Assembly (NCBI GenBank): GCA_963823045.1
Contig: CAWGKA010000002.1
Span: forward strand, 1 to 27,634
Length of the DNA: 27,634 bases
Direction of reading: 5' to 3'
From: JADLGL01 sp963823045
Lineage (GTDB): Bacteria > Pseudomonadota > Alphaproteobacteria > Rhizobiales > Kaistiaceae
The position numbers and the translations under genes were made by a program. Positions 8,507 through 16,705 of this stretch are shown here, piece by piece. The notes beneath the pieces are model-generated. The model saw only the letters and a program-made list of their open reading frames with translations, searched no databases and had not been told where the DNA came from. The number at the start of each line of letters is the position of its first letter. The first letter of the stretch is position 1.

Positions 8507-9232
8507 ATGGCCGAAGCGACGGCAAGGGCGAACAGGAGGAGGCGACGGACCGCCAAGAAGCGGAAGGCCCGGCCGCTATGGCTGCGCATCCTGCGCTGGG
8601 CGGCGCTGGTCATCGCGATCCTCGTCGCCATCCCGATGGTGCTGACGCCGCTCTACCGGGTGGCTGCGCCGGTCTCGACGCTGATGATCTGGCGCGGCGT
8701 CACTGGCCATGAGGTGACGCGCGATTGGGTAACGCTCGACGAGATCTCGCCCAACCTCGTGCGCGCCGTGATCGCTTCGGAGGACAATTTCTACTGCACC
8801 CATCACGGCGTCGATTGGGGCGCGGTGAAGGAGGTGATCGAGACGGGTGCCGATCGCGGCGCCTCGACGATCGCCATGCAGGTGGCGCGCAACCTCTTCC
8901 TGTGGCCGTCGCACAGCTATGTCAGGAAGGCGCTGGAAGTACCGCTCGCCTATTACGCCGATCTCGTCCTTGGCAAACGAAGGCTCATGGAGATCTATCT
9001 CAACATCGCCGAATGGGGGCCCGGCATCTACGGCGCCGAGGCCGCGGCCGAATATCATTTCGGCGTTCACGCATCCCAGCTGACGATGGGCCAAGCGGCG
9101 CTTTTGGCGGTGACGTTGCCGAACCCTTCCACGCGCGATCCGGCGCATCCATCCGCCAACCTGCAGAGCATTGCGAACCGTATCGTCACGCGGGTCGATC
9201 AGGGGCCGGACTTCTCCTGCCTCGGGCTCTAA
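8507..9232 (+). CDS. mtgA: Monofunctional biosynthetic peptidoglycan transglycosylase
   Basis: The product has 241 residues and polymerises lipid II into glycan strands at the periplasmic face of the inner membrane. A basic cytoplasmic tail (about residues 8-30, rich in Arg/Lys) precedes one transmembrane helix (about 31-48). The GT51 domain shows motif 1 ASEDNFYCTHHGVDW (90-104) with catalytic Glu92, GASTIAMQVARNLFL (118-132), and KRRLMEIYLNIAEWGPGIYG (157-176) with the second glutamate at 162. No transpeptidase domain follows, and the total length fits MtgA rather than a class A PBP. It is divergent from the GIY-YIG gene. Its stop TAA is directly followed by the stop of the convergent YHYH gene. 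Confidence 0.95.
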   Translation: MAEATARANRRRRRTAKKRKARPLWLRILRWAALVIAILVAIPMVLTPLYRVAAPVSTLMIWRGVTGHEVTRDWVTLDEISPNLVRAVIASEDNFYCTHHGVDWGAVKEVIETGADRGASTIAMQVARNLFLWPSHSYVRKALEVPLAYYADLVLGKRRLMEIYLNIAEWGPGIYGAEAAAEYHFGVHASQLTMGQAALLAVTLPNPSTRDPAHPSANLQSIANRIVTRVDQGPDFSCLGL

Positions 9233-10117
9233 CTAGCGCGGGCCCGGCCGGATCTGCGCCGGCGTGCCGCGATAGCAGCCGATGAAATACGGATATTCGC
9301 GTGTCAGCACATAGTGATAGATGCTGACCATCTCGCCGTTCCACAGCACTTCGCTGGTGCGGCCGTGGCATTCATCGAGATCGGCATTGGTGAGTTCGAC
9401 GCCTTCGGCGTCGTAGATCGAATAGATGCCGAAACCGTCGATGGCGTAGCCGATGAGTACCTCGAAGCCGGCCTCGTCGGGCAGGCAGGGGCTCGGCCCG
9501 TGATAGTGATATTCGCCCTGCATTTGCGGATGGCCGCTGCACAGGTCCTGCACCTCATGGGCGACGGCGTCGCGGCCGGCGTCGTCGAGGCTGTTGTAGA
9601 TGGCGACGCCATTGAGGGCGATGCCGATCATCCCCATGCCGACGCAAGAGGGTGTTGCCGCGAGCTGAGGGTCGAGCGGCAGCGATAGCGAGATGGTCTG
9701 GGCGCGGATGCTGTTGGGGTTGCGGTCGAACTGATAGGCGGGATCGTTGCGGCCGATGGGGAAGGTGCCTGTCTCGGTGTCGACCGGCAGCCCATTGCCG
9801 GTGATGAGGCGTCGCTCCCCGGAGGTGGTGATGGCGAACTGCGCCTCCGGCCACGTCATTTCGCCTTCGACGGCTGGCTTCTCGGTCAGGTCCCAGGTGT
9901 CGCCATGGATCCAGGTCGGCGTTCCCTGGGCGCCGCCGCCGCGGAACGAGGTCAGGCACGAATAGGTATAGCCGGCCAGTGGCGAGGTGCTGATGCGGCC
10001 GTCGCCGAGCGGCAGATGGGTGATGTCGAGGACGTCGGTCTGCTTCTGAGCCAGCGCCGGCTGCGTCAGGGTGATGGCGGCGAGGAGGAGCAGGGGGACG
10101 TTGCGGATGTGGATCAT
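9233..10117 (-). CDS. Secreted YHYH-domain protein
   Basis: The product has 294 residues. The N-terminus MIHIRNVPLLLLAAITLTQP ending ALAQ is a signal peptide cleaved near residue 24. The name-giving YHYH motif lies at residues 203-206 in GEYHYHGPSPC, followed by a GYAIDGFGIY block (223-232) and a later ECHGRTSE block, the order expected for the YHYH family. Several cysteines (SCLTS, PSCVG, DLCSG, PCL, ECHG, GCYRG) suggest disulfides in the periplasm or outside the cell. The biochemical role of the family is not settled; the histidines hint at metal binding, which is inference. Its stop codon abuts that of mtgA, so the two genes converge with no gap. Confidence 0.82.
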   Translation of the reverse strand: MIHIRNVPLLLLAAITLTQPALAQKQTDVLDITHLPLGDGRISTSPLAGYTYSCLTSFRGGGAQGTPTWIHGDTWDLTEKPAVEGEMTWPEAQFAITTSGERRLITGNGLPVDTETGTFPIGRNDPAYQFDRNPNSIRAQTISLSLPLDPQLAATPSCVGMGMIGIALNGVAIYNSLDDAGRDAVAHEVQDLCSGHPQMQGEYHYHGPSPCLPDEAGFEVLIGYAIDGFGIYSIYDAEGVELTNADLDECHGRTSEVLWNGEMVSIYHYVLTREYPYFIGCYRGTPAQIRPGPR

Positions 10118-10174
10118 GGCGGGACCCTAGGCAACGCGACGGCGGACCGGCAACAACGGAATTGTATCGAGTTC

Positions 10175-10203
10175 TGGTCAAGCGGCGCCGAACTCTGTAT
10201 AGA
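10175..10203 (+). promoter_or_regulatory. Candidate rpmF promoter
   Basis: TGGTCA (10175-10180), a 17-base spacer and TATAGA (10198-10203) form a moderate sigma-70-type promoter about 87 bases before the rpmF start. The spacing is ideal, and each box matches four of six consensus bases. It lies in the 173-bp gap between the divergent YHYH gene and rpmF. Confidence 0.4.
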
Positions 10204-10290
10204 GCGCGCAAATTCCATCCGACATCGGCGTCGATTGGCGGTTCCTGGCCGAACCCCGGCGCGGTTGTCGATCCTTACGGAGCCCGAGCC

Positions 10291-10473
10291 ATGGCCGTTC
10301 CCAAGAAGAAAACCTCGCCGTCAAAGCGCGGCATGCGCCGTTCCGCCGACGCGCTGAAGCGCCCGACCTATATCGAGGACAAGGATTTGGGCGAATATCG
10401 CCGCCCGCACCATATCGACCTCAAGACGGGCATGTATCGCGGCCGTCAGGTGTTGGCGCCGAAGGAAGGCTGA
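10291..10473 (+). CDS. rpmF: 50S ribosomal protein L32
   Basis: The product has 60 residues, the usual length for alphaproteobacterial L32. It starts MAVPKKKTSPSKRGMRRSAD, the family's invariant basic N-terminus, and continues with LKRPTYIEDKD and RRPHHIDLKTGMYRGRQV. It lacks the Cys4 zinc ribbon of some L32 proteins, as expected for this lineage. ATG at 10291 is fixed by the conserved MAVPKKK start. An intrinsic terminator follows 27 bp after the stop, so it is probably a single-gene transcript. Confidence 0.97.
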   Translation: MAVPKKKTSPSKRGMRRSADALKRPTYIEDKDLGEYRRPHHIDLKTGMYRGRQVLAPKEG

Positions 10474-10500
10474 GCCCCCGCTTTCACCGATCTTATCGAC

Positions 10501-10525
10501 AGGCCGGCCTCTGCGCCGGCCTTTT
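10501..10525 (+). terminator. Intrinsic terminator after rpmF
   Basis: AGGCCGGC (10501-10508) pairs perfectly with GCCGGCCT (10515-10522) around a six-base loop and is followed by TTT and a short T-rich run. It lies 27 bp after the rpmF stop codon. Confidence 0.85.
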
Positions 10526-10585
10526 CGTTGCTCAGGCGGCGGAACCCGCTAGGATCGGCGAAGGTCGCCATCGGAGGAACCGGCT

Positions 10586-11008
10586 ATGCGCGCCTTTCCA
10601 TTCACGATCGTCACGCTCCTAATCTACAACATCGTCATCGTTTTCTCGGGGCCCGGGGTCTGGGACAACGTCCTCGTCACCTTCAATCTCTTCTCGGGTG
10701 AGGCATGGCCGCTGACGACCGGGATCCTGATGATCCTCGCCGGGCTTCTGGTGCTTCTCGCTGAGATATTGAGAGCAACAACGATCGAGCGGAGCGCGAT
10801 CACCAACCATGTCATCTCTGTCGTCGTGGTGCTCATCTATGTTGTTGAATTTGTCGTCGTTGCCGAGGCGGGCACATCGACTTTCTTCGTTCTGACGATG
10901 ATCGCGCTGGTCGATGTTCTTGGCGGCATCGTCGTCACGATCCGCCTGGCAACGCGCGATTTCTCCATCGACCGCAATGGCGGCGGCATGTACCCGCCCG
11001 GGAGCTAG
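10586..11008 (+). CDS. Four-helix integral membrane protein, function unknown
   Basis: The product has 140 residues, and CGGAGGAACC sits just before ATG 10586. Four hydrophobic segments are visible at about residues 5-22, 44-62, 74-93 and 98-118, separated by short loops. A polar C-terminal tail rich in Asp, Asn and Gly ends PPGS. There are no catalytic motifs and no Cys or His clusters. I do not recognise the family. It stands alone between the rpmF terminator and the c-di-GMP gene and is codon-similar to its neighbours, so it seems a native gene. Confidence 0.75.
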   Translation: MRAFPFTIVTLLIYNIVIVFSGPGVWDNVLVTFNLFSGEAWPLTTGILMILAGLLVLLAEILRATTIERSAITNHVISVVVVLIYVVEFVVVAEAGTSTFFVLTMIALVDVLGGIVVTIRLATRDFSIDRNGGGMYPPGS

Positions 11009-11127
11009 GCAACGCACTCAATTTGAACGGCTGCCGGGCAGAATCTTAACGATTATCGGCGATCTCCTGGCAACAGAGCTGATTGCCGGGATTGTCTCGG
11101 CGGCGACCATCTCTGCGGGGAAGACGG

Positions 11128-12858
11128 GTGCCGGGCACAAGGAGCGCGCCGAAGGCCGAGCCGGCCGACGGCGGGAACTACGAGAATGCACTCGAGCTCC
11201 TGTCGGCTCTGGGCGAAGTCGCCTATCGCTGGACGGTCGGTGACGATCGCCTGCACTGGGACGGCGACATCCAGACCGTGCTCGGTATTCCGGCGCGGGA
11301 GGTCGACAGTGGACGACGCTATGCCAGCCTGGTCGACGGCGAATGCCGGACCAGCCGCCATGGCGCGGTGTTCGACAACAGCGCCACCGATCGCGGCACC
11401 GGCGTCCCGTTCCGCGTGGAATATGGGGTTCGTCCCGGCGGGGCGGATCAGCCGCTCGTCTGGATCGAGGACACAGGACGCTGGTACAGCGACGGCGGTT
11501 TGGGGCCGAAGCGCGTGGTCGGCATCATCCGCGTGGTCAGCGATCGCCATGAACGCGAACAGCAGCTGACATTTCGCTCCTCGCATGACGAACTGACCGG
11601 CTTCTACAATCGCGCTCGGCTTATCGAGCTTCTCGAAGAGGCGCTGGCGAGCGCCAAGCGGTTCCGCAACAGCTCTGCGTTCCTGCTTCTGGCGATCAAC
11701 TCATTTCGCCTGATCAACGACGCCTATGGCTTTGAAGTCGGCGATCAGGTGCTGGCGGCGATCGCCAAGCGGGTGGCCTCGCGACTGCGCGGCGGCGATG
11801 CGATCGGCCGCTTCTCCGGCAACAAGCTGGGTGTCATCCTGCGCGACTGCGGCGACGAGATCATGGCGGTCGCGGCCGAGCGCTTCCTCGAGGTGGCGAG
11901 CGAGGAAGTGGTGACGACCGACAATGGCTCAATCGCTGTGACCATCTCCATCGGCGGCGTCACGCTGCCACGCAACGCCCGTAATGTCGGTGAGGCGACA
12001 GCGCGAGCGGAGGAGGCCCTGTCCGCCTCGCGCCAGCGCGGCCACGGCCGTTTCCGGCCTTTTGTTCAATCCTTTGGCCGCCAGGCCGAGAGGCGCGCCA
12101 ATGCCGCCCTCTCCACTGAACTCCTCAGCGCGCTCGATCAGGGACGGCTGCGCTTGGCCTTTCAGCCGATCGTTGACGCGACGACGCGCAAGCCGGCGAT
12201 GCACGAAGCGCTGCTGCGACTGGTGCAGTCGGACGGGTCAATAGCGGAGGCCAGTTCGTTCATGCCCCTGTCGGAGCGTGTCGGTCTTGCTCGCCTGCTC
12301 GATCAGCGCGCCCTCGATATCGCCATCGATACGTTGCGGCGCACGCCGGAGGCGAGCCTTAGCGTCAATGTCACGGCCGACACCGCAACGGAGCCGTCCT
12401 GGCTCGCCCGCCTGGAGCAGGCCGTCTCCTATGACCGGGGGCTCGCGCAGCGGCTGACCGTCGAAATCACGGAGTCGACCGCGGTCCGCAACGTCGAGGA
12501 AGCCACCCGGTTCGTCTCGGCGGTCAAGGGAATCGGCTGCTCGGTGGCGATCGACGATTTCGGCGCAGGCTACAGTTCCTTTCGCATTCTCCGTCAGCTC
12601 AACGTCGATATCATCAAGATCGACGGCGGGTTCATCCGCAACATGGTCGAGAATGGCGATGACCGTTTCTTTGTCCGGACGTTGATCGATCTCGCGCGCC
12701 ATTTCCGCCTGAAAACCGTCGCCGAATGGGTGCGCGACGAAGCCACGGCCGAAATGCTGAAGGAATGGGGCGTCGACTATCTGCAGGGCGATTTGACCGG
12801 CTGCCCGGCATCGTCGCCCGGCGGCCGTTGCGACCGGGCGAAGTCATCCGCCGCCTAG
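11128..12858 (+). CDS. PAS-like / degenerate GGDEF / EAL c-di-GMP phosphodiesterase
   Basis: The product has 576 residues from GTG 11128 (GGGGAAG upstream); TTG at 11083 would add 15. No transmembrane helix is seen, so it is probably cytosolic. Residues about 15-145 look like a PAS sensor (ALGEVAYRW...GDIQTVLGI). The GGDEF domain starts at HDELTGFYNR (153-162), but its active site reads SGNKL (230-234) instead of GGDEF, so cyclase activity is not expected. The EAL domain keeps HEALLRL (Glu360), EITES (Glu446), DDFGAGYSSF (476-485), Lys497 in IIKID, and Glu533. The canonical AEGV reads AEWV here, and the C-terminus after YLQGDLTG departs from the family. The most likely role is phosphodiesterase of cyclic di-GMP with GGDEF as a regulatory domain. 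The gene's stop overlaps the bolA-like stop. Confidence 0.85.
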   Translation: MPGTRSAPKAEPADGGNYENALELLSALGEVAYRWTVGDDRLHWDGDIQTVLGIPAREVDSGRRYASLVDGECRTSRHGAVFDNSATDRGTGVPFRVEYGVRPGGADQPLVWIEDTGRWYSDGGLGPKRVVGIIRVVSDRHEREQQLTFRSSHDELTGFYNRARLIELLEEALASAKRFRNSSAFLLLAINSFRLINDAYGFEVGDQVLAAIAKRVASRLRGGDAIGRFSGNKLGVILRDCGDEIMAVAAERFLEVASEEVVTTDNGSIAVTISIGGVTLPRNARNVGEATARAEEALSASRQRGHGRFRPFVQSFGRQAERRANAALSTELLSALDQGRLRLAFQPIVDATTRKPAMHEALLRLVQSDGSIAEASSFMPLSERVGLARLLDQRALDIAIDTLRRTPEASLSVNVTADTATEPSWLARLEQAVSYDRGLAQRLTVEITESTAVRNVEEATRFVSAVKGIGCSVAIDDFGAGYSSFRILRQLNVDIIKIDGGFIRNMVENGDDRFFVRTLIDLARHFRLKTVAEWVRDEATAEMLKEWGVDYLQGDLTGCPASSPGGRCDRAKSSAA

Positions 12859-13118
12859 GCGGCGCGGGCCTCGATGGCGAGGGCATGAACCCCCGCTGCC
12901 AGTTCGGAGGCCAGCGCTTCGTTGATGGCGCGATGGATAGCCACACGGCTCATGCCGGCAAAGGCTTCGGCGGCGATGCGGACGCGAAAATGGGTTTCTC
13001 CGCCCTCGCGCCAGCCGCCATGCCCCTTGTGCTGGTCGGACTCGTCTACCACCTCCAGCGATGCGGGATGGAAGGCTTCCGTGAGAGTGTGTGCGATACG
13101 GTCCTTGACGGCGTCCAA
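12855..13118 (-). CDS. BolA family protein
   Basis: The 87-residue protein matches BolA in length and pattern: an N-terminal helix (MDAVKDRIAHTL), the strand FHPASLEVVDES, the loop DQHKGHGGW, then ETHFRVRIAAEAFAGMSRV and AIHRAINEAL, with C-terminal HALAIEARA. His residues in the loop and in AIHRA are those used with monothiol glutaredoxins to hold a [2Fe-2S] cluster. It is a cytosolic protein, likely in iron-sulfur trafficking. It is divergent from the J-domain gene (62 bp), a pairing followed by cobS and cobT that is common in Hyphomicrobiales. Its stop shares the CTAG sequence with the stop of the convergent EAL gene. Confidence 0.9.
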   Translation of the reverse strand: MDAVKDRIAHTLTEAFHPASLEVVDESDQHKGHGGWREGGETHFRVRIAAEAFAGMSRVAIHRAINEALASELAAGVHALAIEARAA

Positions 13119-13180
13119 AGCTGTCGGCTCCCCGTTGTCCGTGACTTGCCGCGATCTGCGGCGCCCAGCATAATCAAGCC

Positions 13181-13780
13181 ATGAAGCTCGATTCCAAATA
13201 TTTCGACAGCATCCGTATCAAGCCTGTCGCGGAAGAGCAGCCCGAGGAAGCGCCGGCCTGCGATTGGGCCGGCTGCACCCATCGCGGCGGCTATCGAGCA
13301 CCGAAGGGACGCCAGCGCGAGGGCCAGTATTTCAGTTTCTGCCTCGACCATGTGCGCGAATACAATAAGTCCTACAACTACTTCTCCGGCATGGGGGACG
13401 ATGAAATCGACGCCTATCGCAAGGCGGCGACGACCGGCCACCGGCCAACCTGGGCGATGGGCAGCGGCTCCGGCTCACCCGACCGCGGCGGTCGGAAGGG
13501 CAAGGCCGGGCCGATGCAGGACGTGTTCGGCCTGTTCGAGGGCATCGGGCACGATTTCGAGCCGGAAAAGCGCCAGCGGCCGCTGCGCAATCTCGAACGC
13601 AAGTGCTTTGCAGCGCTCGACCTCGAGGGCCATGAGCAACGCGACGAGATCAAGGCCCGCTTCAAGGCGCTGGTAAAACGGCTCCATCCGGACGTTAATG
13701 GCGGAGATCGCGGCTCGGAAGACAAGCTGCGCGAGATCATTCAGGCCTATAACCATCTCAAGGCCGCCGGCTTCTGCTGA
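13181..13780 (+). CDS. J-domain protein with N-terminal Cys/His region
   Basis: The product has 199 residues. The C-terminal 65 residues form a J domain: HEQRDEIKARFKALVKRLHP with the HPD triad at 169-171, then EIIQAYNHL. The J domain is at the C-terminus, unlike DnaJ itself. The N-terminal half contains Cys27, Cys32, Cys54 and His57 (CDWAGC, FCLDHVREYN), which look like a zinc site. A Gly/Ser/Arg linker lies at about 92-112. It presumably recruits DnaK to a specific client, with the Cys/His module as a client-binding part; that is inference. It is followed 52 bp later by cobS, and a chaperone role near cobaltochelatase is suggested by position only. Confidence 0.85.
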   Translation: MKLDSKYFDSIRIKPVAEEQPEEAPACDWAGCTHRGGYRAPKGRQREGQYFSFCLDHVREYNKSYNYFSGMGDDEIDAYRKAATTGHRPTWAMGSGSGSPDRGGRKGKAGPMQDVFGLFEGIGHDFEPEKRQRPLRNLERKCFAALDLEGHEQRDEIKARFKALVKRLHPDVNGGDRGSEDKLREIIQAYNHLKAAGFC

Positions 13781-13831
13781 GGCCGAACAACCCATACGGG
13801 CGACGCCGCGGGCGCGCCCCGCGGAGGTGAA

Positions 13832-14818
13832 ATGACGACTATCGAACACGACTGGTCCAGCGTTCCGGACATGAAAGTGTCCGTGCGGCAGGTATTCGGG
13901 ATCGACAGCGATCTCGAAGTGCCGGCCTTCTCCGCGGACAATGAGCATGTCCCTGCGGTCGACGACGACTATATTTTCGACGAGCAGACGACGCTCGCGA
14001 TCCTGGCCGGCTTTGCCCACAATCGCCGCGTGATGGTCACCGGCTATCACGGCACGGGCAAGTCGACGCATATCGAGCAGGTGGCGGCGCGGCTCAACTG
14101 GCCGTGCGTGCGCGTCAATCTCGACAGCCACATCTCGCGCATCGACCTTATCGGCAAGGATGCGATCGTGCTGCGCGAGGGGCAGCAGGTGACCGAGTTC
14201 CGCGACGGCATTCTGCCTTGGGCGCTGCAGACCAACACGGCGCTGGTGTTCGACGAATATGACGCCGGCCGCGCCGATGTCATGTTCGTCATTCAGCGCG
14301 TGCTCGAGGTCTCGGGCAAGCTGACGCTGCTCGACCAGAACCGGGTCATCCACCCGCATCCGGCGTTCCGCCTGTTCTCCACCGCCAACACGGTCGGCCT
14401 TGGCGATACGTCAGGCCTCTATCACGGCACGCAGCAGATCAACCAAGGCCAGATGGACCGCTGGTCGATCGTCGTGACGCTCAATTATCTGCCACATGAC
14501 AAGGAGGTCGATATCGTCGCCGCCAAGGCCGCGACCTATCGCGACGCCAAGGGACGTGAGCTCCTGTCGAAGATGGTGCGCGTCGCGGACCTCACGCGGA
14601 ACGCCTTCATGAACGGCGATCTGTCGACGGTGATGAGCCCGCGCACGGTGATCATCTGGGCGGAGAACGCCGAGATCTTCAACGACGTCGCCTTCGCCTT
14701 CCGCGTCACCTTCCTCAACAAATGCGATGAGGCGGAGCGGCCGATCGTGGCGGAGTTCTATCAGCGCTGCCTGGGCGAGGAATTGCCGGAAGCGGCGACC
14801 AATGTGGTCATGTCCTGA
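13832..14818 (+). CDS. cobS: Aerobic cobaltochelatase subunit CobS (AAA+ ATPase)
   Basis: The product has 328 residues. With CobT and CobN it drives ATP-dependent insertion of cobalt into hydrogenobyrinic acid a,c-diamide in the aerobic cobalamin pathway. GGAGGTG lies just before ATG 13832. Walker A is GYHGTGKST (71-79), Walker B LVFDEYD (D141, E142), and sensor-type LFSTANTVGLGD follows at about 180. The N-terminal block DMKVSVRQVFGID is typical of CobS. Length equals that of known CobS proteins. cobT follows after 9 bp, so translation is probably coupled. CobN is not in this window. Confidence 0.96.
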   Translation: MTTIEHDWSSVPDMKVSVRQVFGIDSDLEVPAFSADNEHVPAVDDDYIFDEQTTLAILAGFAHNRRVMVTGYHGTGKSTHIEQVAARLNWPCVRVNLDSHISRIDLIGKDAIVLREGQQVTEFRDGILPWALQTNTALVFDEYDAGRADVMFVIQRVLEVSGKLTLLDQNRVIHPHPAFRLFSTANTVGLGDTSGLYHGTQQINQGQMDRWSIVVTLNYLPHDKEVDIVAAKAATYRDAKGRELLSKMVRVADLTRNAFMNGDLSTVMSPRTVIIWAENAEIFNDVAFAFRVTFLNKCDEAERPIVAEFYQRCLGEELPEAATNVVMS

Positions 14819-14827
14819 GCCCTGATC

Positions 14828-16705
14828 TTGCCCGAATCCAACCAGTCGAAAGCGCGGCCGCCATCTCCTCCTGCTGATCCCTTCAAGCGGGCCGTAGCCG
14901 GCTGCATGCGGGCGATGGCGGCGCGGCCCGACCTCGACGTCAGCTTCGGTTCCGACCGGCCTTATATGAGCGGGCTCAAGGCGCGGCTGCCGGAGCCGCC
15001 GCGGAAGCTCAGCGCGCATGACATCGCGGTTACGCGCGGCCTCGGCGATTCGATGGCGCTGCGCCTCGCCTGCCACGATCAGGCCGTGCATCAGCGTCTG
15101 GCGCCGAAAGGGCAAAACGCGCGCGCCGTGTTCGACGCGGCCGAGCAGGCGCGCATCGAGGCAGTCGGCTCGTTGCGCATGGCGGGCGTTGCCGCCAACC
15201 TCAACGCCATGCTCGACGAGCGCTATCGCCGCGCCAATCTCGACAATGTCACGCAGCGTTCCGAGGCGCCGCTGGAAGATGCGCTGGCGCTGGTGATGCG
15301 CGAACATCTGACCGGCCAGCCGCCGCCCGCGGCCGGCAAGGCCGTCGCCGATCTGTGGCGGTCCTGGATTGAAGAGAAGGCGGGCACCGACCTCAGCCGC
15401 TTGGCGGAGAATGTCGAGGATCAGGCGGCCTTTGCCGACGTCGTGCGCGACGTCATCACCTCGCTCGAGATGGGCGACGAGCTCGGCGGCGACAACGAGC
15501 CGGACGAGGTCGAGAGCGACGAGGCCGAGCCGCAGGAAGGCGGCGAGGAAGGTGAGGGCGGCGAGGAATTGGAGAGCGATTCCGGCGAGAGTTCGCAGGA
15601 CAACGAGGCCGGTGCCGACGAAGCCTCGAGCGCCGAGATGGAGGCCGAGGAGGCCGACGCCGAGCGCTTCGACGACGACGGCAGCGAGGCGAGGGAGGCC
15701 GGTGAGGTGCGCCGGCAGCAACAGCCTTGGAGCGGCGAGGAGGGCGGACCCGCCTATAAACCCTTCACCGACCGCTTCGACGAGGTGATCAAGGCCGAGG
15801 ACCTTTGCGATCCGGAAGAGCTGGGACGGCTGCGCGGCTTTCTCGACAAGCAGCTGGCGCCGTTGCAGGGCGCGGTGGCGCGGCTTGCCAATCGGCTGCA
15901 GCGTCGGCTGATGGCGCAGCAGAACCGATCCTGGGATTTCGATCAGGAAGAGGGCGTGCTCGACGCGGCGCGGCTGTCGCGCGTCGTCGTCGATCCCTCC
16001 AATCCGCTCTCCTTCAAGGTCGAGCGCGACACCGATTTCCGGGACACGGTGGTGACGCTCCTCCTCGACAATTCGGGCTCAATGCGCGGGCGGCCGATCA
16101 CCGTGGCCGCGATATGCGCCGATATCCTTGCCCGGACGCTGGAGCGCTGCGGCGTGAAGGTCGAGATCCTCGGCTTCACCACGCGCGCCTGGAAGGGCGG
16201 GCAGTCGCGCGAGGCTTGGCTGCAGGCGGGCAAGCCGGTCAATCCGGGCCGGCTCAACGACCTTCGCCACATCATCTACAAGTCGGCGGACGCGCCCTGG
16301 CGGCGGTCGCGGCGCAATCTCGGCCTGATGCTGCGCGAGGGGCTGCTGAAAGAGAACATCGACGGCGAGGCGCTCGCCTGGGCGTATCAGCGCCTCGTGG
16401 CGCGGCCGGAGCAGCGGCGCATCCTGATGATGATCTCCGACGGCGCCCCTGTCGACGATTCGACCCTGTCGGTCAATCCGGCCAATCTCCTCGAACGCCA
16501 TCTGCGTCAAATGATCGAGCAGATCGAGATGCACTCTCCCGTCGAACTCCTCGCCATCGGCATCGGCCATGACGTGACGCGCTACTATCGCCGTGCCGTG
16601 ACGATCATCGACGCGGAGGAGTTGGCGGGCGCGATGACGGAAAAGCTTGCCGAGCTGTTCGAGGAAGACAGCGCCCGCAGCAAGCGCTCGCGCCGGGCTG
16701 CATGA
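14828..16705 (+). CDS. cobT: Aerobic cobaltochelatase subunit CobT (VWA/MIDAS)
   Basis: The 625-residue protein starts at TTG 14828; the next ATG would remove conserved FKRAVAGCMRAMA, so TTG is preferred. Visible parts: an N-terminal helical domain (DIAVTRGLGDSMALRLACHD), a long acidic linker rich in Glu/Asp at about residues 215-300, and a C-terminal VWA domain with MIDAS LLLDNSGSMRG (Asp414, Ser416, Ser418) and a later MMISDGAPVDD. It forms a ring complex with CobS that supports cobalt insertion by CobN. Length and layout fit the family. The stop TGA overlaps the next gene's ATG (ATGA, 4 bp), a sign of coupling. Confidence 0.96.
   Translation: MPESNQSKARPPSPPADPFKRAVAGCMRAMAARPDLDVSFGSDRPYMSGLKARLPEPPRKLSAHDIAVTRGLGDSMALRLACHDQAVHQRLAPKGQNARAVFDAAEQARIEAVGSLRMAGVAANLNAMLDERYRRANLDNVTQRSEAPLEDALALVMREHLTGQPPPAAGKAVADLWRSWIEEKAGTDLSRLAENVEDQAAFADVVRDVITSLEMGDELGGDNEPDEVESDEAEPQEGGEEGEGGEELESDSGESSQDNEAGADEASSAEMEAEEADAERFDDDGSEAREAGEVRRQQQPWSGEEGGPAYKPFTDRFDEVIKAEDLCDPEELGRLRGFLDKQLAPLQGAVARLANRLQRRLMAQQNRSWDFDQEEGVLDAARLSRVVVDPSNPLSFKVERDTDFRDTVVTLLLDNSGSMRGRPITVAAICADILARTLERCGVKVEILGFTTRAWKGGQSREAWLQAGKPVNPGRLNDLRHIIYKSADAPWRRSRRNLGLMLREGLLKENIDGEALAWAYQRLVARPEQRRILMMISDGAPVDDSTLSVNPANLLERHLRQMIEQIEMHSPVELLAIGIGHDVTRYYRRAVTIIDAEELAGAMTEKLAELFEEDSARSKRSRRAA

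Noticed and set aside
14411..15721. A 436-codon open frame antisense to cobS and cobT
   Set aside because: It is a by-product of GC-rich codon bias opposite two confidently assigned genes. Its product is His/Arg/Gly-rich low complexity with no recognisable domain.
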